A stretch of 64,000 nt of DNA from Ruminococcus difficilis (GCF_016680995.1 NZ_JAEQMG010000048.1:186001-250000), one strand, 5' to 3'. Counted from the first letter of the stretch, positions 16,577 through 24,947 are shown. Notes: generated by a model from the letters alone, not told the origin. Translations and numbers: made by a program.

Positions 16577-17904
16577 GCGAGTGTACGCAATCCTTTCGGA
16601 TACTTATTCTTTAAATGACCGTCGACCGCCTTACCCAGTCCCAGCGTTACGCCGTTGACTGTCGCAACACCCCAGCCGTTGATCCAGTTGTCGATCTCCA
16701 GCTCCTCGCCGCTGATATACCGCGCGGCGGCGATATCCTCACAGCTCATGATCAGTCTTTGCTTGAAGTCATAGGGCGTCAGTGAGGTCGCGAGGTTATG
16801 ATGCGGCTCGATTCGATTCTTTTTGAAGTCGCCCAGCTTTACGCCCGCGCGCAGGATGTTCATCCCCTCCAGATCGGGCAGCAGCTCGACGTCGGGCAGG
16901 TTCAGGATACGTTCGTCGATCACATGATAATGTCTGAAATACGGGTTGCGCAGGATATCGCAGATGAATTTCTCGATCTCGATACGCTCCTCACGGGGCG
17001 GCTCAAAATAGGTGAACATCTTTCCTTTATAGTTCTTCCCCTTGAGCTTGCGGAACTTGGCGACAAAATGCCCCTCACCGCCGTGGAACGGATAGATGCG
17101 GATCGCGTGCTCCAGCGTCGGCGTGCCGAAGCGACAGCCTGTGTCGATCAGTTCAAACTCGGGGTGCTCGCTGAGAAAATGCCGTACCACACCCTCGTTT
17201 TCATCCGGAGAGAAGGTGCAGGTGGAATAGACCATCACACCACCGGGCTTGACTGCCGCGGCGGCGGAGTGGATGATCGCCTTTTGGCGTTCGGCACAGG
17301 AAAGGCTGTGCTCCACCGACCACTCATAGATCGCCTCTTTGTCCTTGCGGAACATTCCCTCGCCGGAGCAGGGAGCATCGACCAGTACTTTATCGAAAAA
17401 GCCCTCCAACCGATCACACAGCACATCGGGCTTCATGTTGGATACCACGGCGTTCTTGACGCCCATGCGCTCGATATTCGACAAAAGGATATGCGCGCGC
17501 GGACGGACGATCTCATTCGCCCACAAAAGTCCCGTACCATTCAGATCGGCGGCGATCTGGGTGCTTTTACCGCCGGGCGCGGCACACAGATCGAGCACCT
17601 TATCACCCGGCTCGACATGCAGCGCCGTCACAGCGGACATTGCCGAAGGCTCCTGCACATAGAAAGCGCCCGCGTGATGCAGAGGATGCTTGCCGAGCTT
17701 TTCGACGTCCACATAATATCCCGTCGCCGCAAAGGGCACCTGATCCCCCGCAAAGGACAGCAGCGGCAACAGCTCCTCAGGCTGGATCTTGAGCGTATTG
17801 ACGCGGATCGCCTTATACGCCGGCTTGTCCACCGTTTCCAGAAAACGGTCGTAATCCTCGCCGAGGACGGTTTTCATCCGTTCAAAATAATCATTCATTT
17901 TCAT
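16555..17904 (-). CDS. RsmF/RsmB-type rRNA cytosine-C5 methyltransferase (NOL1/NOP2/Sun family)
   Basis: SAM-dependent m5C methyltransferase of rRNA. 449 residues: N-terminal region YKAIRVNTLKIQ, SAM motif VLDLCAAPGGKSTQIAA (~residue 103), motif IV DAPCSGEGMF with one catalytic Cys, motif VI YSTCTFSPDENE with the second Cys. The C-terminal ~170 residues form a PUA-like RNA-binding extension (NGWGVATVNGVTLGLGK), as in RsmF. Its end overlaps the rsmA start. The exact target cytosine is unknown. Confidence 0.9.
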   Translation of the reverse strand: MKMNDYFERMKTVLGEDYDRFLETVDKPAYKAIRVNTLKIQPEELLPLLSFAGDQVPFAATGYYVDVEKLGKHPLHHAGAFYVQEPSAMSAVTALHVEPGDKVLDLCAAPGGKSTQIAADLNGTGLLWANEIVRPRAHILLSNIERMGVKNAVVSNMKPDVLCDRLEGFFDKVLVDAPCSGEGMFRKDKEAIYEWSVEHSLSCAERQKAIIHSAAAAVKPGGVMVYSTCTFSPDENEGVVRHFLSEHPEFELIDTGCRFGTPTLEHAIRIYPFHGGEGHFVAKFRKLKGKNYKGKMFTYFEPPREERIEIEKFICDILRNPYFRHYHVIDERILNLPDVELLPDLEGMNILRAGVKLGDFKKNRIEPHHNLATSLTPYDFKQRLIMSCEDIAAARYISGEELEIDNWINGWGVATVNGVTLGLGKAVDGHLKNKYPKGLRTLAWKDLQI

Positions 17905-17958
17905 AATAAATCGCCTCTTTTCGGGAATAATAAGGATGTGTATAAAGGAGGTGTCAAC

Positions 17959-18114
17959 ATGAGCAAGTCCAAGAAGAACGCGAAGAACAGCGCTCAGAAC
18001 AACACGCAGAACACCGCAAATAACATGAGCTACGCAACCGATAAAAAGTCCGAAAACACCACCGACTGCAAAGAGAATCGTTCCGAGAACAAGAACGAGA
18101 GCAATTGTCAGTGA
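17959..18114 (+). CDS. Small Asn/Lys/Ser-rich hydrophilic protein, 51 residues
   Basis: A short gene with a perfect AAAGGAGGTG ribosome site 6-8 bp before its ATG. The product is highly polar (MSKSKKNAKN..., about a quarter Asn) with no hydrophobic core, two Cys near the C-terminus and a Gln end. Composition recalls small spore proteins of Clostridia, but I see no defining motif. It is divergent from the RsmF-like gene. A real gene on the strength of its ribosome site and clean codon frame; function unknown. Confidence 0.6.
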   Translation: MSKSKKNAKNSAQNNTQNTANNMSYATDKKSENTTDCKENRSENKNESNCQ

Positions 18115-18177
18115 GTGAGAGGGGCATGGTTTAACCCATGCCTTACATATAAGGTTTATATTAGGGATCTGTCGGAA

Positions 18178-18215
18178 AGGTAACGGTACGTCATAAATGC
18201 CGTACCCTACAAAAT
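18178..18215. repeat. R3 palindrome (GGTACG/CGTACC)
   Basis: GGTACG (18185-18190) and CGTACC (18201-18206) flanked by CTACAAAA, the inverted GTAGGG-type end of the R3 family. Lies just after the LUD gene stop and could also act as a terminator hairpin. Confidence 0.65.
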
Positions 18216-18219
18216 TAAA

Positions 18220-18879
18220 TCAGTAGCCTAATTCCTCGCCGACGAAGATGACCTTCAATCTGTCCTTGTGGCGCTGACGCGCGGAGATCACATAGTTACA
18301 GCAGATGCGAGCGGGGCTCATACAGCCGTCGCACATATAAGAAGCGTCGTTGCCCATCGCCAGGCACTCGCCCTCTTTAGCGCAATAGGTATCGCAATTC
18401 AGACGCTTGGTATTCTGCGGCGCGGCTACGCTCTTGAGGCGCATGACCGCCTCATCCAGATCCTTGACGAGTTTGTTGCAGCCGCAGATAAAGACGACCT
18501 GCTTGGGACCGTAGAGGATCGCGGATACACGGTTGGAGTTGCCGTCGACATTGTACAGCAGACCGCCTTCGGTAACAGCGTTAGCGCTGGCAAGATAGGT
18601 ATCGGCAAAATACGCCTTGCGATAGATCTCCTCGACCTCCTCGGGCGACTGTGCCTTGGAACGGTCGAGATAATTGTAGTCGCCGCTGTTGAGCATATCG
18701 ATCACGCCGCATTCGCCGAGCGTGACAGAGCCGCCGTGGGTGACGGTCTCACCCTCGTTCATCAGGGTCTTGAGCAGCGGAACGACTTCTTCCTTGGTCT
18801 CGACATAGTATGCCGCCATCTGATTGGCGCGCAGTCTGTCCATTGTTTTTTCGATTCTCTTCATCATTTTTTCTTCCAT
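18220..18879 (-). CDS. LUD-domain protein (LutC/YkgG-like)
   Basis: 219 residues in the LUD family, whose members take part in lactate oxidation or are uncharacterised single-domain proteins. Seen: RLRANQMAAYYVETKEE, GGSVTLGECGVID, YNYLDRSKA, TEGGLLYNVDGNSNRVSA and a Cys-containing C-terminal part (CDTYCAKEGEC, CDGCMSPARICC). The extra cysteines could bind metal. No lutA/lutB partners are nearby, so a lactate role is not supported by context. A promoter with a palindromic operator precedes it. Confidence 0.85.
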   Translation of the reverse strand: MEEKMMKRIEKTMDRLRANQMAAYYVETKEEVVPLLKTLMNEGETVTHGGSVTLGECGVIDMLNSGDYNYLDRSKAQSPEEVEEIYRKAYFADTYLASANAVTEGGLLYNVDGNSNRVSAILYGPKQVVFICGCNKLVKDLDEAVMRLKSVAAPQNTKRLNCDTYCAKEGECLAMGNDASYMCDGCMSPARICCNYVISARQRHKDRLKVIFVGEELGY

Positions 18880-18908
18880 GATTTTTCCTCCGTCAAATGA
18901 TACAGCAA

Positions 18909-18955
18909 AGCCGTGTGTTACCTTGTATTATAACACACGGCTGTTTTCACTGCAA
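18909..18955 (-). promoter_or_regulatory. Promoter with palindromic operator upstream of the LUD gene
   Basis: Minus strand TTGCAG (18950-18955), 17 bp, TATAAT (18927-18932). A perfect 12-bp inverted repeat, AGCCGTGTGTTA / TAACACACGGCT (18909-18920 and 18931-18942, 10-bp spacer), straddles the -10 box. Such placement suits a repressor site. It could alternatively be a hairpin terminator for the amidase gene, but no T-run follows on the minus strand. Confidence 0.6.
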
Positions 18956-18968
18956 CAAAAAAATCATC

Positions 18969-19511
18969 CTAAAGATCCACAAACGGCACGCCTAAAAACT
19001 GCGCGATACTCTGCGCCAGATTCCTGCCGATCGCGCCGATATTCTCCTGGATCCACTCCGCGTCGGCGAGGTTATCATGATAGGCGGTCTCGATCAGCAC
19101 GGCGGGCGCCTTGGTACGCCGAAGCTCCGCGAGCGTCGCGGACGCGACCGTCTTGACCCTGTCGGGCAGAGGATAGATATCGCGGTAATTCCCGGCAATG
19201 ATCTCGGCGGCGCGTTTTCCTTTTGCGCTTGTCGGATAATAATAGACGTCCGTCCCGCGGACGGTACCGCTGTTCTGCGAACCGGCGGCATTGGAATGGA
19301 TCGCCAGATGCAGATCATAGTTCCCGGCGTTGCTCTGCGCGATCGCCTGACCGAGCGTTTGGCTCGGCGAATTGCGCGAGAAGGATATCCCCGACGCGCG
19401 CAGATACGGTTCGATCGCGTCGGCGACCAGATTCATATAATACTCCTCACTCCCGCCGTTGACATACGGGTTCCATTCCTGTAATGACGGGCTCAAAAAT
19501 ACGGATGGCAT
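18969..19511 (-). CDS. N-acetylmuramoyl-L-alanine amidase, Amidase_3 type, atypical zinc site
   Basis: 180 residues that align with the catalytic core of cell-wall amidases cleaving the MurNAc-L-Ala bond. Seen: NGGSEEYYMNLVADAIEPYL (Glu zinc ligand), LHLAIHSNAAGSQN (His ligand) and PAVLIETAYHDN (catalytic Glu). The usual N-terminal DPGHGG histidine is replaced by LSPSLQEWNPY. No signal peptide, which fits a phage-type or spore-type enzyme. Stands alone. Function as amidase is likely but the changed metal site is odd. Confidence 0.8.
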   Translation of the reverse strand: MPSVFLSPSLQEWNPYVNGGSEEYYMNLVADAIEPYLRASGISFSRNSPSQTLGQAIAQSNAGNYDLHLAIHSNAAGSQNSGTVRGTDVYYYPTSAKGKRAAEIIAGNYRDIYPLPDRVKTVASATLAELRRTKAPAVLIETAYHDNLADAEWIQENIGAIGRNLAQSIAQFLGVPFVDL

Positions 19512-19624
19512 CGCATCAACTCCTTCAAAAATCTATCTCCCCCAAAGGAGGAACCACGGGGGATCATTCCCACAAAAATAATATGGATGAAAACTGCGGA
19601 TTATTCCAATTTAGAAATTTATTC

Positions 19625-19653
19625 TTGTCATAATATGTTATCATTTTTACAAC
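19625..19653 (+). promoter_or_regulatory. Possible promoter of the rubrerythrin gene
   Basis: TTGTCA (19625-19630), 17 bp, TACAAC (19648-19653). The spacer contains ATAATATGTTAT, a short palindrome, but it is too far from the PerR consensus to call. Confidence 0.4.
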
Positions 19654-19691
19654 CATTTTAATCAATTAAATCACTAAAGGAGGAAATGATT

Positions 19692-20234
19692 ATGACAAAA
19701 TGGGTTTGCCCTGTATGCGGCTATGTTCACGAGGGAGATACTCCCCCCGAGAAGTGCCCGGTCTGTAAAGTACCCGGCGAAAAATTCAACAAGCTTGACG
19801 ACAACGCCGGCTTTGCCTGCGAGCATGTAGTCGGTATCGCAAAGGACGTTGCCGAGGACATCAAGGCTGATCTGCGCTCCAACTTTGAAGGCGAATGCAG
19901 CGAGGTCGGTATGTATCTGGCGATGGCGAGAGTCGCTGACAGAGAGGGTTATCCCGAGGTAAGTGCCGCTTTCACCAAGTACGCGTTTGAAGAGGCGGAG
20001 CATGCTGCGAAGTTTGCGGAGCTGCTCGGCGAAGTGCTGACCGACAGCACCAAGAAGAACCTTGAGCTGCGTGTCGAGGCTGAGACAGGCGCTTGCGCCG
20101 GTAAGCTTGACCTCGCTAAGCGCGCGAAGGCTGCCGATCTTGACGCGATCCATGACACCGTTCATGAGATGGCGAAGGACGAGGCAAGACACGGAGCGGG
20201 CTTCAAGGGTCTGCTGAAGAGATACTTTGGGTAA
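19692..20234 (+). CDS. Reverse-order rubrerythrin (rubredoxin domain first)
   Basis: Non-haem di-iron peroxidase that removes hydrogen peroxide in anaerobes. 180 residues from the second ATG (19692), which is 8 bp after AGGAGG; the first ATG is too close. An N-terminal rubredoxin-like iron site, [10 protein letters not shown]...CPVC, comes before the ferritin-like domain with its Glu/ExxH ligands ([41 protein letters not shown]). This order is the reverse of classic rubrerythrin and matches the Clostridium oxygen-stress type. Confidence 0.93.
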   Translation: MTKWVCPVCGYVHEGDTPPEKCPVCKVPGEKFNKLDDNAGFACEHVVGIAKDVAEDIKADLRSNFEGECSEVGMYLAMARVADREGYPEVSAAFTKYAFEEAEHAAKFAELLGEVLTDSTKKNLELRVEAETGACAGKLDLAKRAKAADLDAIHDTVHEMAKDEARHGAGFKGLLKRYFG

Positions 20235-20240
20235 TCATTG

Positions 20241-20531
20241 ATGAGAGCATGTTCACAATGCGGCGCTGTCACCAACGGCAACGAACGGTTTTGTGTCAAC
20301 TGCGGAGCCAATCTGCCTTTGTTGACCAGAAAAGAATACGCCATCGAGCAAAGGAGATTCAATGAAAAGGTATTCGGTCGCGGCACAAGAAGCATCGACA
20401 GCGTTGAAGGACTGCTGAACAAATACGCACAAGAAGGTTGGCGACTTCATACGATGATGACTGCGCCGACTAAAGATGAAAAGACACAGCTCACCACGAT
20501 GGTCTTTGAGCGAGATGTGTTAGCTCCTTGA
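20241..20531 (+). CDS. Zinc-ribbon protein with DUF4177-like C-terminus
   Basis: 96 residues, starting 6 bp after the rubrerythrin stop. N-terminal zinc knuckles CSQCGAVTNGNERFCVNCG, then a basic linker and SVEGLLNKYAQEGWRLHTM...VFERD, which resembles DUF4177-type domains. The ribosome site is weak, so translation may be coupled to the rubrerythrin gene. Role unknown; the link to oxidative stress is only by position. Confidence 0.65.
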   Translation: MRACSQCGAVTNGNERFCVNCGANLPLLTRKEYAIEQRRFNEKVFGRGTRSIDSVEGLLNKYAQEGWRLHTMMTAPTKDEKTQLTTMVFERDVLAP

Positions 20532-20750
20532 TAACAAATAACTCTTCACGGATTCCAATAATCTTTTGAAGATGCATTTCATATCAGCAATGAACAGTAA
20601 AGTGAAAGTACTTTTCTAATATGGAGCAAAACAAGTATGCCTCTACCACCCGATCGCTCTGCCTTGTGCCCAACAGTATGCCGCAATAAATAATGATTAA
20701 CAATTGATTCGAATTAGCAAATACTTTATATTCGAAAGGAAACAACAATA

Positions 20751-21464
20751 ATGGATCAAAGCAATTATGATCAGAACCGATACGGTCAACAGCAGCCGCA
20801 ATATCAGCAGCCGCAACAGCGATACCCGCAACAGCAATACCAGCAGCAGTATCCGCAGCAGCAGTATCCGCAGCAGCAGTATCCGCAGCAGTACCGGCAG
20901 CCGCAATATCCACAGCAGCAATATCCACAGCAATACCGGCAGCCGCAGTATCAGCAGCCGCAGCAATACCCGCAGCAGCAATACCCGCAGCAGCAATACC
21001 CGCAGCAGCAGTACGCACAGCAATCGTATACGCCGCAGCAGTATCAGCAACAGGGCGGTCGTCCCGCGGTTCCGCTTGCGACCGACTTCAGTCTGGTCAA
21101 GTTCTTTTTCCTGGGGATCGTCACCTTCGGCATATACCCCATCATCGTCATGAGCAGGGTTTCGACCTATATCAACACCATTGCTTCCCGATATGACGGA
21201 AAAAGCACGATGCATTATTGTTTGGTATTCTTCCTGTTCTCATGGCTGACCTTTGGTATCCTGCCCATCATTTGGTATCACAATACCAGCAGCCGTATCA
21301 GCGCGGAGCTAAAACGCAGAGGCATCAGGTACAGCTTCGGCGCAGGCACCTTCTGGCTGTGGGGCGTTTTGGGCGCGTTCATCATCTGCGGACCGTTCAT
21401 CTATACTCACAAGCTGTTGACCGCTATGAATCTTCTCGCGGGTGATTACAACATCCGCGGCTGA
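20751..21464 (+). CDS. DUF4234 membrane protein with long Gln/Pro/Tyr-rich repeat head
   Basis: 237 residues. Residues ~10-100 are a low-complexity run of QQYPQQ, QYRQPQ and similar units, predicted disordered. From residue ~105 a DUF4234-type domain follows: DFSLVKFFFLGIVTFGIYPII, then YCLVFFLFSWLTFGILPIIWY, then a third helix GVLGAFIICGPFIY, ending LLAGDYNIRG. An AAAGGAAACAAC site precedes the ATG. DUF4234 has no known function. The CAG-rich repeat is slippage-prone and could vary in length. Confidence 0.8.
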   Translation: MDQSNYDQNRYGQQQPQYQQPQQRYPQQQYQQQYPQQQYPQQQYPQQYRQPQYPQQQYPQQYRQPQYQQPQQYPQQQYPQQQYPQQQYAQQSYTPQQYQQQGGRPAVPLATDFSLVKFFFLGIVTFGIYPIIVMSRVSTYINTIASRYDGKSTMHYCLVFFLFSWLTFGILPIIWYHNTSSRISAELKRRGIRYSFGAGTFWLWGVLGAFIICGPFIYTHKLLTAMNLLAGDYNIRG

Positions 21465-21616
21465 TCAAAGAACGGATCGACCAATCATGTCAGATTCATC
21501 TGCATTTGACAGAATAAAACCGACTGACAGAACCCGTTATCGGCGCAACTCTCTTTGATAATGGATCTGTTAAAATACACAATACAAAACTATTTAAAAA
21601 AAAGGAGAGTAAAACT

Positions 21617-21874
21617 ATGCAAGAAATGCCAAACAGAGGTAAACACATCGCTATGTTTGTTTTCACATGGATCTTCTTCACGATCTGCGGTTTCTTCTCG
21701 ATCGGTGCTTTTGTCACCATGAACAAAGCGATCAACGCCGGCGACGTAGAGCAAGCTAACCTCAGCGCGAATAAGGTTCGTAAGGTATTCTGGATCAGCC
21801 TGATCCTTTGTATCGTATTCGTTGTTCTGTACATCATTCTGATCACAGCAGGCGTCATCGCGGCGAGCCGTTAA
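21617..21874 (+). CDS. Short CD225/dispanin-like membrane protein
   Basis: 85 residues with two membrane helices around a short loop AFVTMNKAINAGDVEQANLSANKVRKVFWISLIL. That loop (short-chain residues, AGD..QA..S..K) matches bacterial CD225/dispanin-family proteins. AAAGGAGAG ribosome site. Next to the DUF4234 gene; both are small membrane proteins of unknown role. Confidence 0.65.
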   Translation: MQEMPNRGKHIAMFVFTWIFFTICGFFSIGAFVTMNKAINAGDVEQANLSANKVRKVFWISLILCIVFVVLYIILITAGVIAASR

Positions 21875-21968
21875 CGATCAAGCAACAGAAGACAATGATT
21901 CATTTGAGTTGCGTACTCTGCCGTCAGGCGTGAATGAATCAGCGACAACATAATCAATCAACAGGAAA

Positions 21969-21997
21969 GGCCGGTCATGATGATCGGTCTTTTTTTG
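21969..21997 (+). terminator. Terminator downstream of the CD225-like gene
   Basis: GGCCGGTCAT / ATGATCGGTC (two G-U pairs) followed by eight T. Confidence 0.8.
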
Positions 21998-22016
21998 TCC
22001 TCAAATCGCCTCGACT

Positions 22017-22046
22017 TTGTTAAAAAAATAACAATATGTCTATAAC
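22017..22046 (+). promoter_or_regulatory. Rex-box-like palindrome overlapping candidate promoter P1 of adhE
   Basis: TTGTTAAAAAAATAACAA (22017-22034) has perfect TTGTTA/TAACAA arms and differs from the Clostridium Rex consensus TTGTTAANNNNTTAACAA at one fixed position. Its left half doubles as a -35 (TTGTTA), 18 bp before TATAAC (22041-22046), so a bound Rex would block the promoter. Rex senses NADH/NAD+, and adhE is a classic target. Confidence 0.65.
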
Positions 22047-22084
22047 CCTCAAAAATCCTTGCTTTTCTTTGGTGCAAATGCAAA

Positions 22085-22113
22085 TTGAATCCCACCCCCG
22101 CATATGCTATACT
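22085..22113 (+). promoter_or_regulatory. Candidate promoter P2 of adhE
   Basis: TTGAAT (22085-22090), 17 bp, TATACT (22108-22113). The transcript would start about 10 bp before the MITE-like element and carry it in the leader. Confidence 0.55.
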
Positions 22114-22129
22114 TATGTTGTGCGAAAGC

Positions 22130-22299
22130 TTAAGGCAACACCGCATCGTTCAGGCGTGCGGATTGCGCAGTAAGATTTTTCGTCAGAGTTTCTGAATGAT
22201 CGGTATGCAAACTGACATATGGATGCCGGTTTTCGGACACTCTGATGAGATAATAATAAAAGCAAGGCGTGCGCCGCGAATTGGGCGGTGTTGCCTTAA
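22130..22299. mobile_element. MITE-like element in the adhE leader, 170 bp
   Basis: Perfect 15-bp terminal inverted repeats TTAAGGCAACACCGC (22130-22144) and GCGGTGTTGCCTTAA (22285-22299), with extra subterminal pairing (GGCGTGCGGATTGCGC...GGCGTGCGCCGCGAAT). No coding sequence. It ends 12 bp before the adhE ribosome site, so it lies inside the probable 5' leader and would fold into a long hairpin RNA. Confidence 0.75.
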
Positions 22300-22322
22300 T
22301 TTCCTGTATAGGAGGAATAACA

Positions 22323-24947
22323 ATGGATAAGGAAAAGTATCTCGTAGACAGCGTAGAAGCGCTGGAGCGAAAAATCAACGATGTGCGCAAGGCGCAGGAG
22401 AGATTCAGCACCTATTCTCAGGAGCAGGTCGACGCGATCTTCAAGGCTGCGGCTACCGCGGCAAACAAGGCGCGTCTGAGTCTTGCGAAGGACGCGGTCG
22501 CCGAGACCGGCATGGGCGTCGTCGAGGACAAGGTCATCAAGAACAACTATGCCTCTGAGTACATCTACAACGCCTACAAGGACACGATCACCTGCGGCGT
22601 TGTGGAAGAGGACGCGGCGGCAGGCATCGTTCGCGTGGCGGAGCCCATCGGCGTTGTCGCGGCGGTCATCCCCACCACCAACCCGACCTCGACCGCGATC
22701 TTTAAGTGCCTGATCTCTTTAAAGACCCGCAACGGCATCATCATCTCCCCTCACCCGCGCGCGAAGAAGAGCACCATCGACGCGGCAAAGATCATCTTAG
22801 ACGCGGCTGTCAAGGCAGGCGCGCCCGAGGACATCATCGCGTGGATCGACGTTCCCTCGCTGGATATGACCAACACCCTGATGAAAGAGGCTGACATCAT
22901 CCTCGCTACAGGCGGTCCCGGCATGGTCAAAGCGGCGTATTCCTCCGGCAAGCCCGCACTGGGCGTCGGCGCGGGCAACACCCCCGCCATCATCGACGAG
23001 AGCGCGGATATCGTCCTCGCGGTCAACTCCGTCATCCACTCCAAGACCTTTGACAACGGTATGATCTGCGCCTCCGAGCAGAGCGTACATGTACCGTCCT
23101 CGATCTACGAACAGGTCAAGAAGGAGTTCTTATATCGCGGCTGTTATTTCCTCAAGCCCGATGAGCTCGACAAGGTACGCAAGACCATCATCATCAACGG
23201 CTCTCTGAACGCGAAGATCGTCGGTCAGAGCGCCTACAAGATCGCCAAGCTCAGCGGTGTGGATGTCCCCGAGAGCAGCAAGATCCTCATCGGCGAGGTG
23301 CAAAGCGTGGAGCTGAGCGAAGAGTTCGCGCATGAAAAGCTCTCCCCCGTACTGGCAATGTATAAATTCGACACCATCGAAGAGGCATTTGACAATGCCG
23401 AACAGCTGATCGCGGACGGCGGCTACGGTCACACCGCCTCCATCTACATCAACGAGCTGACCCGCAAGGATGTGCTTGACGAGTTCATGGAGCGCATGAA
23501 GACCTGCCGTATCGTGGTCAACACCCCCTCCTCACAAGGCGGCATCGGCGATATCTACAACTTCCGTCTGGCGCCCTCGCTGACTCTGGGCTGCGGCTCA
23601 TGGGGCGGCAACTCGATCTATGAGAACGTCGGCGTCAAGCATCTGCTGAACATCAAAACCGTAGCCAAGAGGAGGAACAACATGCTTTGGTTCAGAGCAC
23701 CCGAAAAGGTTTATATGAAACAGGGCTGTCTGAGCGTCGCGCTCGACGAGCTGGGCAGCGTTATGAATAAGAAGAAAGCGTTCATCGTCACCGACGGCTT
23801 CCTGTATGCCAACGGCTACACCGCCGCTGTAGAGAAGAAGCTCGACGAGATGGGCATCATGCACACCACCTTCAGCGACGTCGCGCCCGATCCCACCCTC
23901 GGCTGCGCCAAGATGGGCGCCAAGATGATGGAGAGCTTCAAGCCCGACGTCATCATCGCCGTCGGCGGCGGTTCTCCGATGGACGCGGCTAAGATCATGT
24001 GGGTACTGTATGAGCATCCCGAGGTCGATTTTGAAGACATGGCGATGCGCTTCATGGACATCCGCAAGCGCGTCTACACCTTCCCGCATATGGGCGACAA
24101 GGCGTATTTCATCGCTATCCCCACCTCCGCTGGTACAGGCAGTGAGGTCACGCCGTTTGCGGTCATCACCGACGAGAACAGCGGCATCAAGTATCCGCTC
24201 GCGGACTATGAGCTGCTGCCCGATATGGCGATCGTTGACGCGGACATGATGATGGACGCGCCCAAGGGTCTGACCTCCGCATCCGGTATCGACGCGGTAT
24301 CCCACGCGCTGGAAGCATACGCCTCCATCATGGCGACCGACTACACCGACAGCCTGGCGATCGGAGCGCTCAAGGTTCTCTTTGAATATCTGCCCAAGGC
24401 ATATGAAAGCGCTGTCACCGGCGTGCCGAACAAAGAGGCGCGTGAAAAGATGGCGAACGCCGCTACCATGGCGGGTATGGCATTTGCCAACGCCTTCCTC
24501 GGCGTGATGCACTCCATGGCGCACAAACTCGGCGCCTATCACCACATTCCTCACGGCGTCGCGAATGCGCTGATGATGAATGAGGTGCTGATGTTCAACG
24601 CCAAAGAAGCTCCCACCAAGATGGGCACCTTCTCCCAGTACGATCATCCGCACACCCTGCGCAGATATGCTCAGATCGCGGAGGCGCTGGGCGTTACCGG
24701 CAACGACGACAGCGAAAAGCTGCAAGGTCTGCTCGACAGGATCACCGCTCTCAAGACCGAGATCGGTATCATGCCGACCATCCGCGATTATGTCAAGGAT
24801 GAAGAAGCCTTCCTCACCACCCTCGACGAGATGAGCGAGCAGGCGTTTGACGATCAGTGCACCGGCGCGAATCCGCGCTATCCGCTGATCAGCGAGATCA
24901 AGCAGATGTATCTCAACGCCTACTACGGCGAGCACAAAGACGTATAA
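22323..24947 (+). CDS. adhE: Bifunctional acetaldehyde/alcohol dehydrogenase
   Basis: AdhE turns acetyl-CoA into ethanol in two NADH-dependent steps and assembles into spirosome filaments. 874 residues, the usual length, from the ATG at 22323 after TAGGAGG; the in-frame upstream extension runs through the MITE-like element and is rejected. The N-terminal aldehyde dehydrogenase half (to ~residue 440) carries the catalytic Cys in GMICASEQS. The C-terminal iron alcohol dehydrogenase half has GGGSPMDAAK, TSAGTGSEVT, DAVSHALEAY and the metal site HSMAHKLGAYHHIPHG. Control by Rex is suggested by the upstream palindrome. Confidence 0.98.
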   Translation: MDKEKYLVDSVEALERKINDVRKAQERFSTYSQEQVDAIFKAAATAANKARLSLAKDAVAETGMGVVEDKVIKNNYASEYIYNAYKDTITCGVVEEDAAAGIVRVAEPIGVVAAVIPTTNPTSTAIFKCLISLKTRNGIIISPHPRAKKSTIDAAKIILDAAVKAGAPEDIIAWIDVPSLDMTNTLMKEADIILATGGPGMVKAAYSSGKPALGVGAGNTPAIIDESADIVLAVNSVIHSKTFDNGMICASEQSVHVPSSIYEQVKKEFLYRGCYFLKPDELDKVRKTIIINGSLNAKIVGQSAYKIAKLSGVDVPESSKILIGEVQSVELSEEFAHEKLSPVLAMYKFDTIEEAFDNAEQLIADGGYGHTASIYINELTRKDVLDEFMERMKTCRIVVNTPSSQGGIGDIYNFRLAPSLTLGCGSWGGNSIYENVGVKHLLNIKTVAKRRNNMLWFRAPEKVYMKQGCLSVALDELGSVMNKKKAFIVTDGFLYANGYTAAVEKKLDEMGIMHTTFSDVAPDPTLGCAKMGAKMMESFKPDVIIAVGGGSPMDAAKIMWVLYEHPEVDFEDMAMRFMDIRKRVYTFPHMGDKAYFIAIPTSAGTGSEVTPFAVITDENSGIKYPLADYELLPDMAIVDADMMMDAPKGLTSASGIDAVSHALEAYASIMATDYTDSLAIGALKVLFEYLPKAYESAVTGVPNKEAREKMANAATMAGMAFANAFLGVMHSMAHKLGAYHHIPHGVANALMMNEVLMFNAKEAPTKMGTFSQYDHPHTLRRYAQIAEALGVTGNDDSEKLQGLLDRITALKTEIGIMPTIRDYVKDEEAFLTTLDEMSEQAFDDQCTGANPRYPLISEIKQMYLNAYYGEHKDV

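Larger units (their letters stand above)
21875..22322. other. Intergenic region with terminator and adhE control elements
   Basis: 448 bp. In order: terminator (21969-21997), Rex-box-like palindrome with candidate promoter P1 (22017-22046), second candidate promoter P2 (22085-22113), a MITE-like 170-bp element (22130-22299), and the adhE ribosome site TAGGAGGAATAACA. Confidence 0.7.

Noticed and set aside
19630..19645. PerR box before rubrerythrin
   Set aside because: ATAATATGTTAT is a short palindrome but differs from TTATAATNATTATAA at too many positions.
22269..22322. Upstream in-frame extension of adhE
   Set aside because: Would start inside the MITE-like element; the ATG at 22323 has TAGGAGG and gives the normal AdhE N-terminus.
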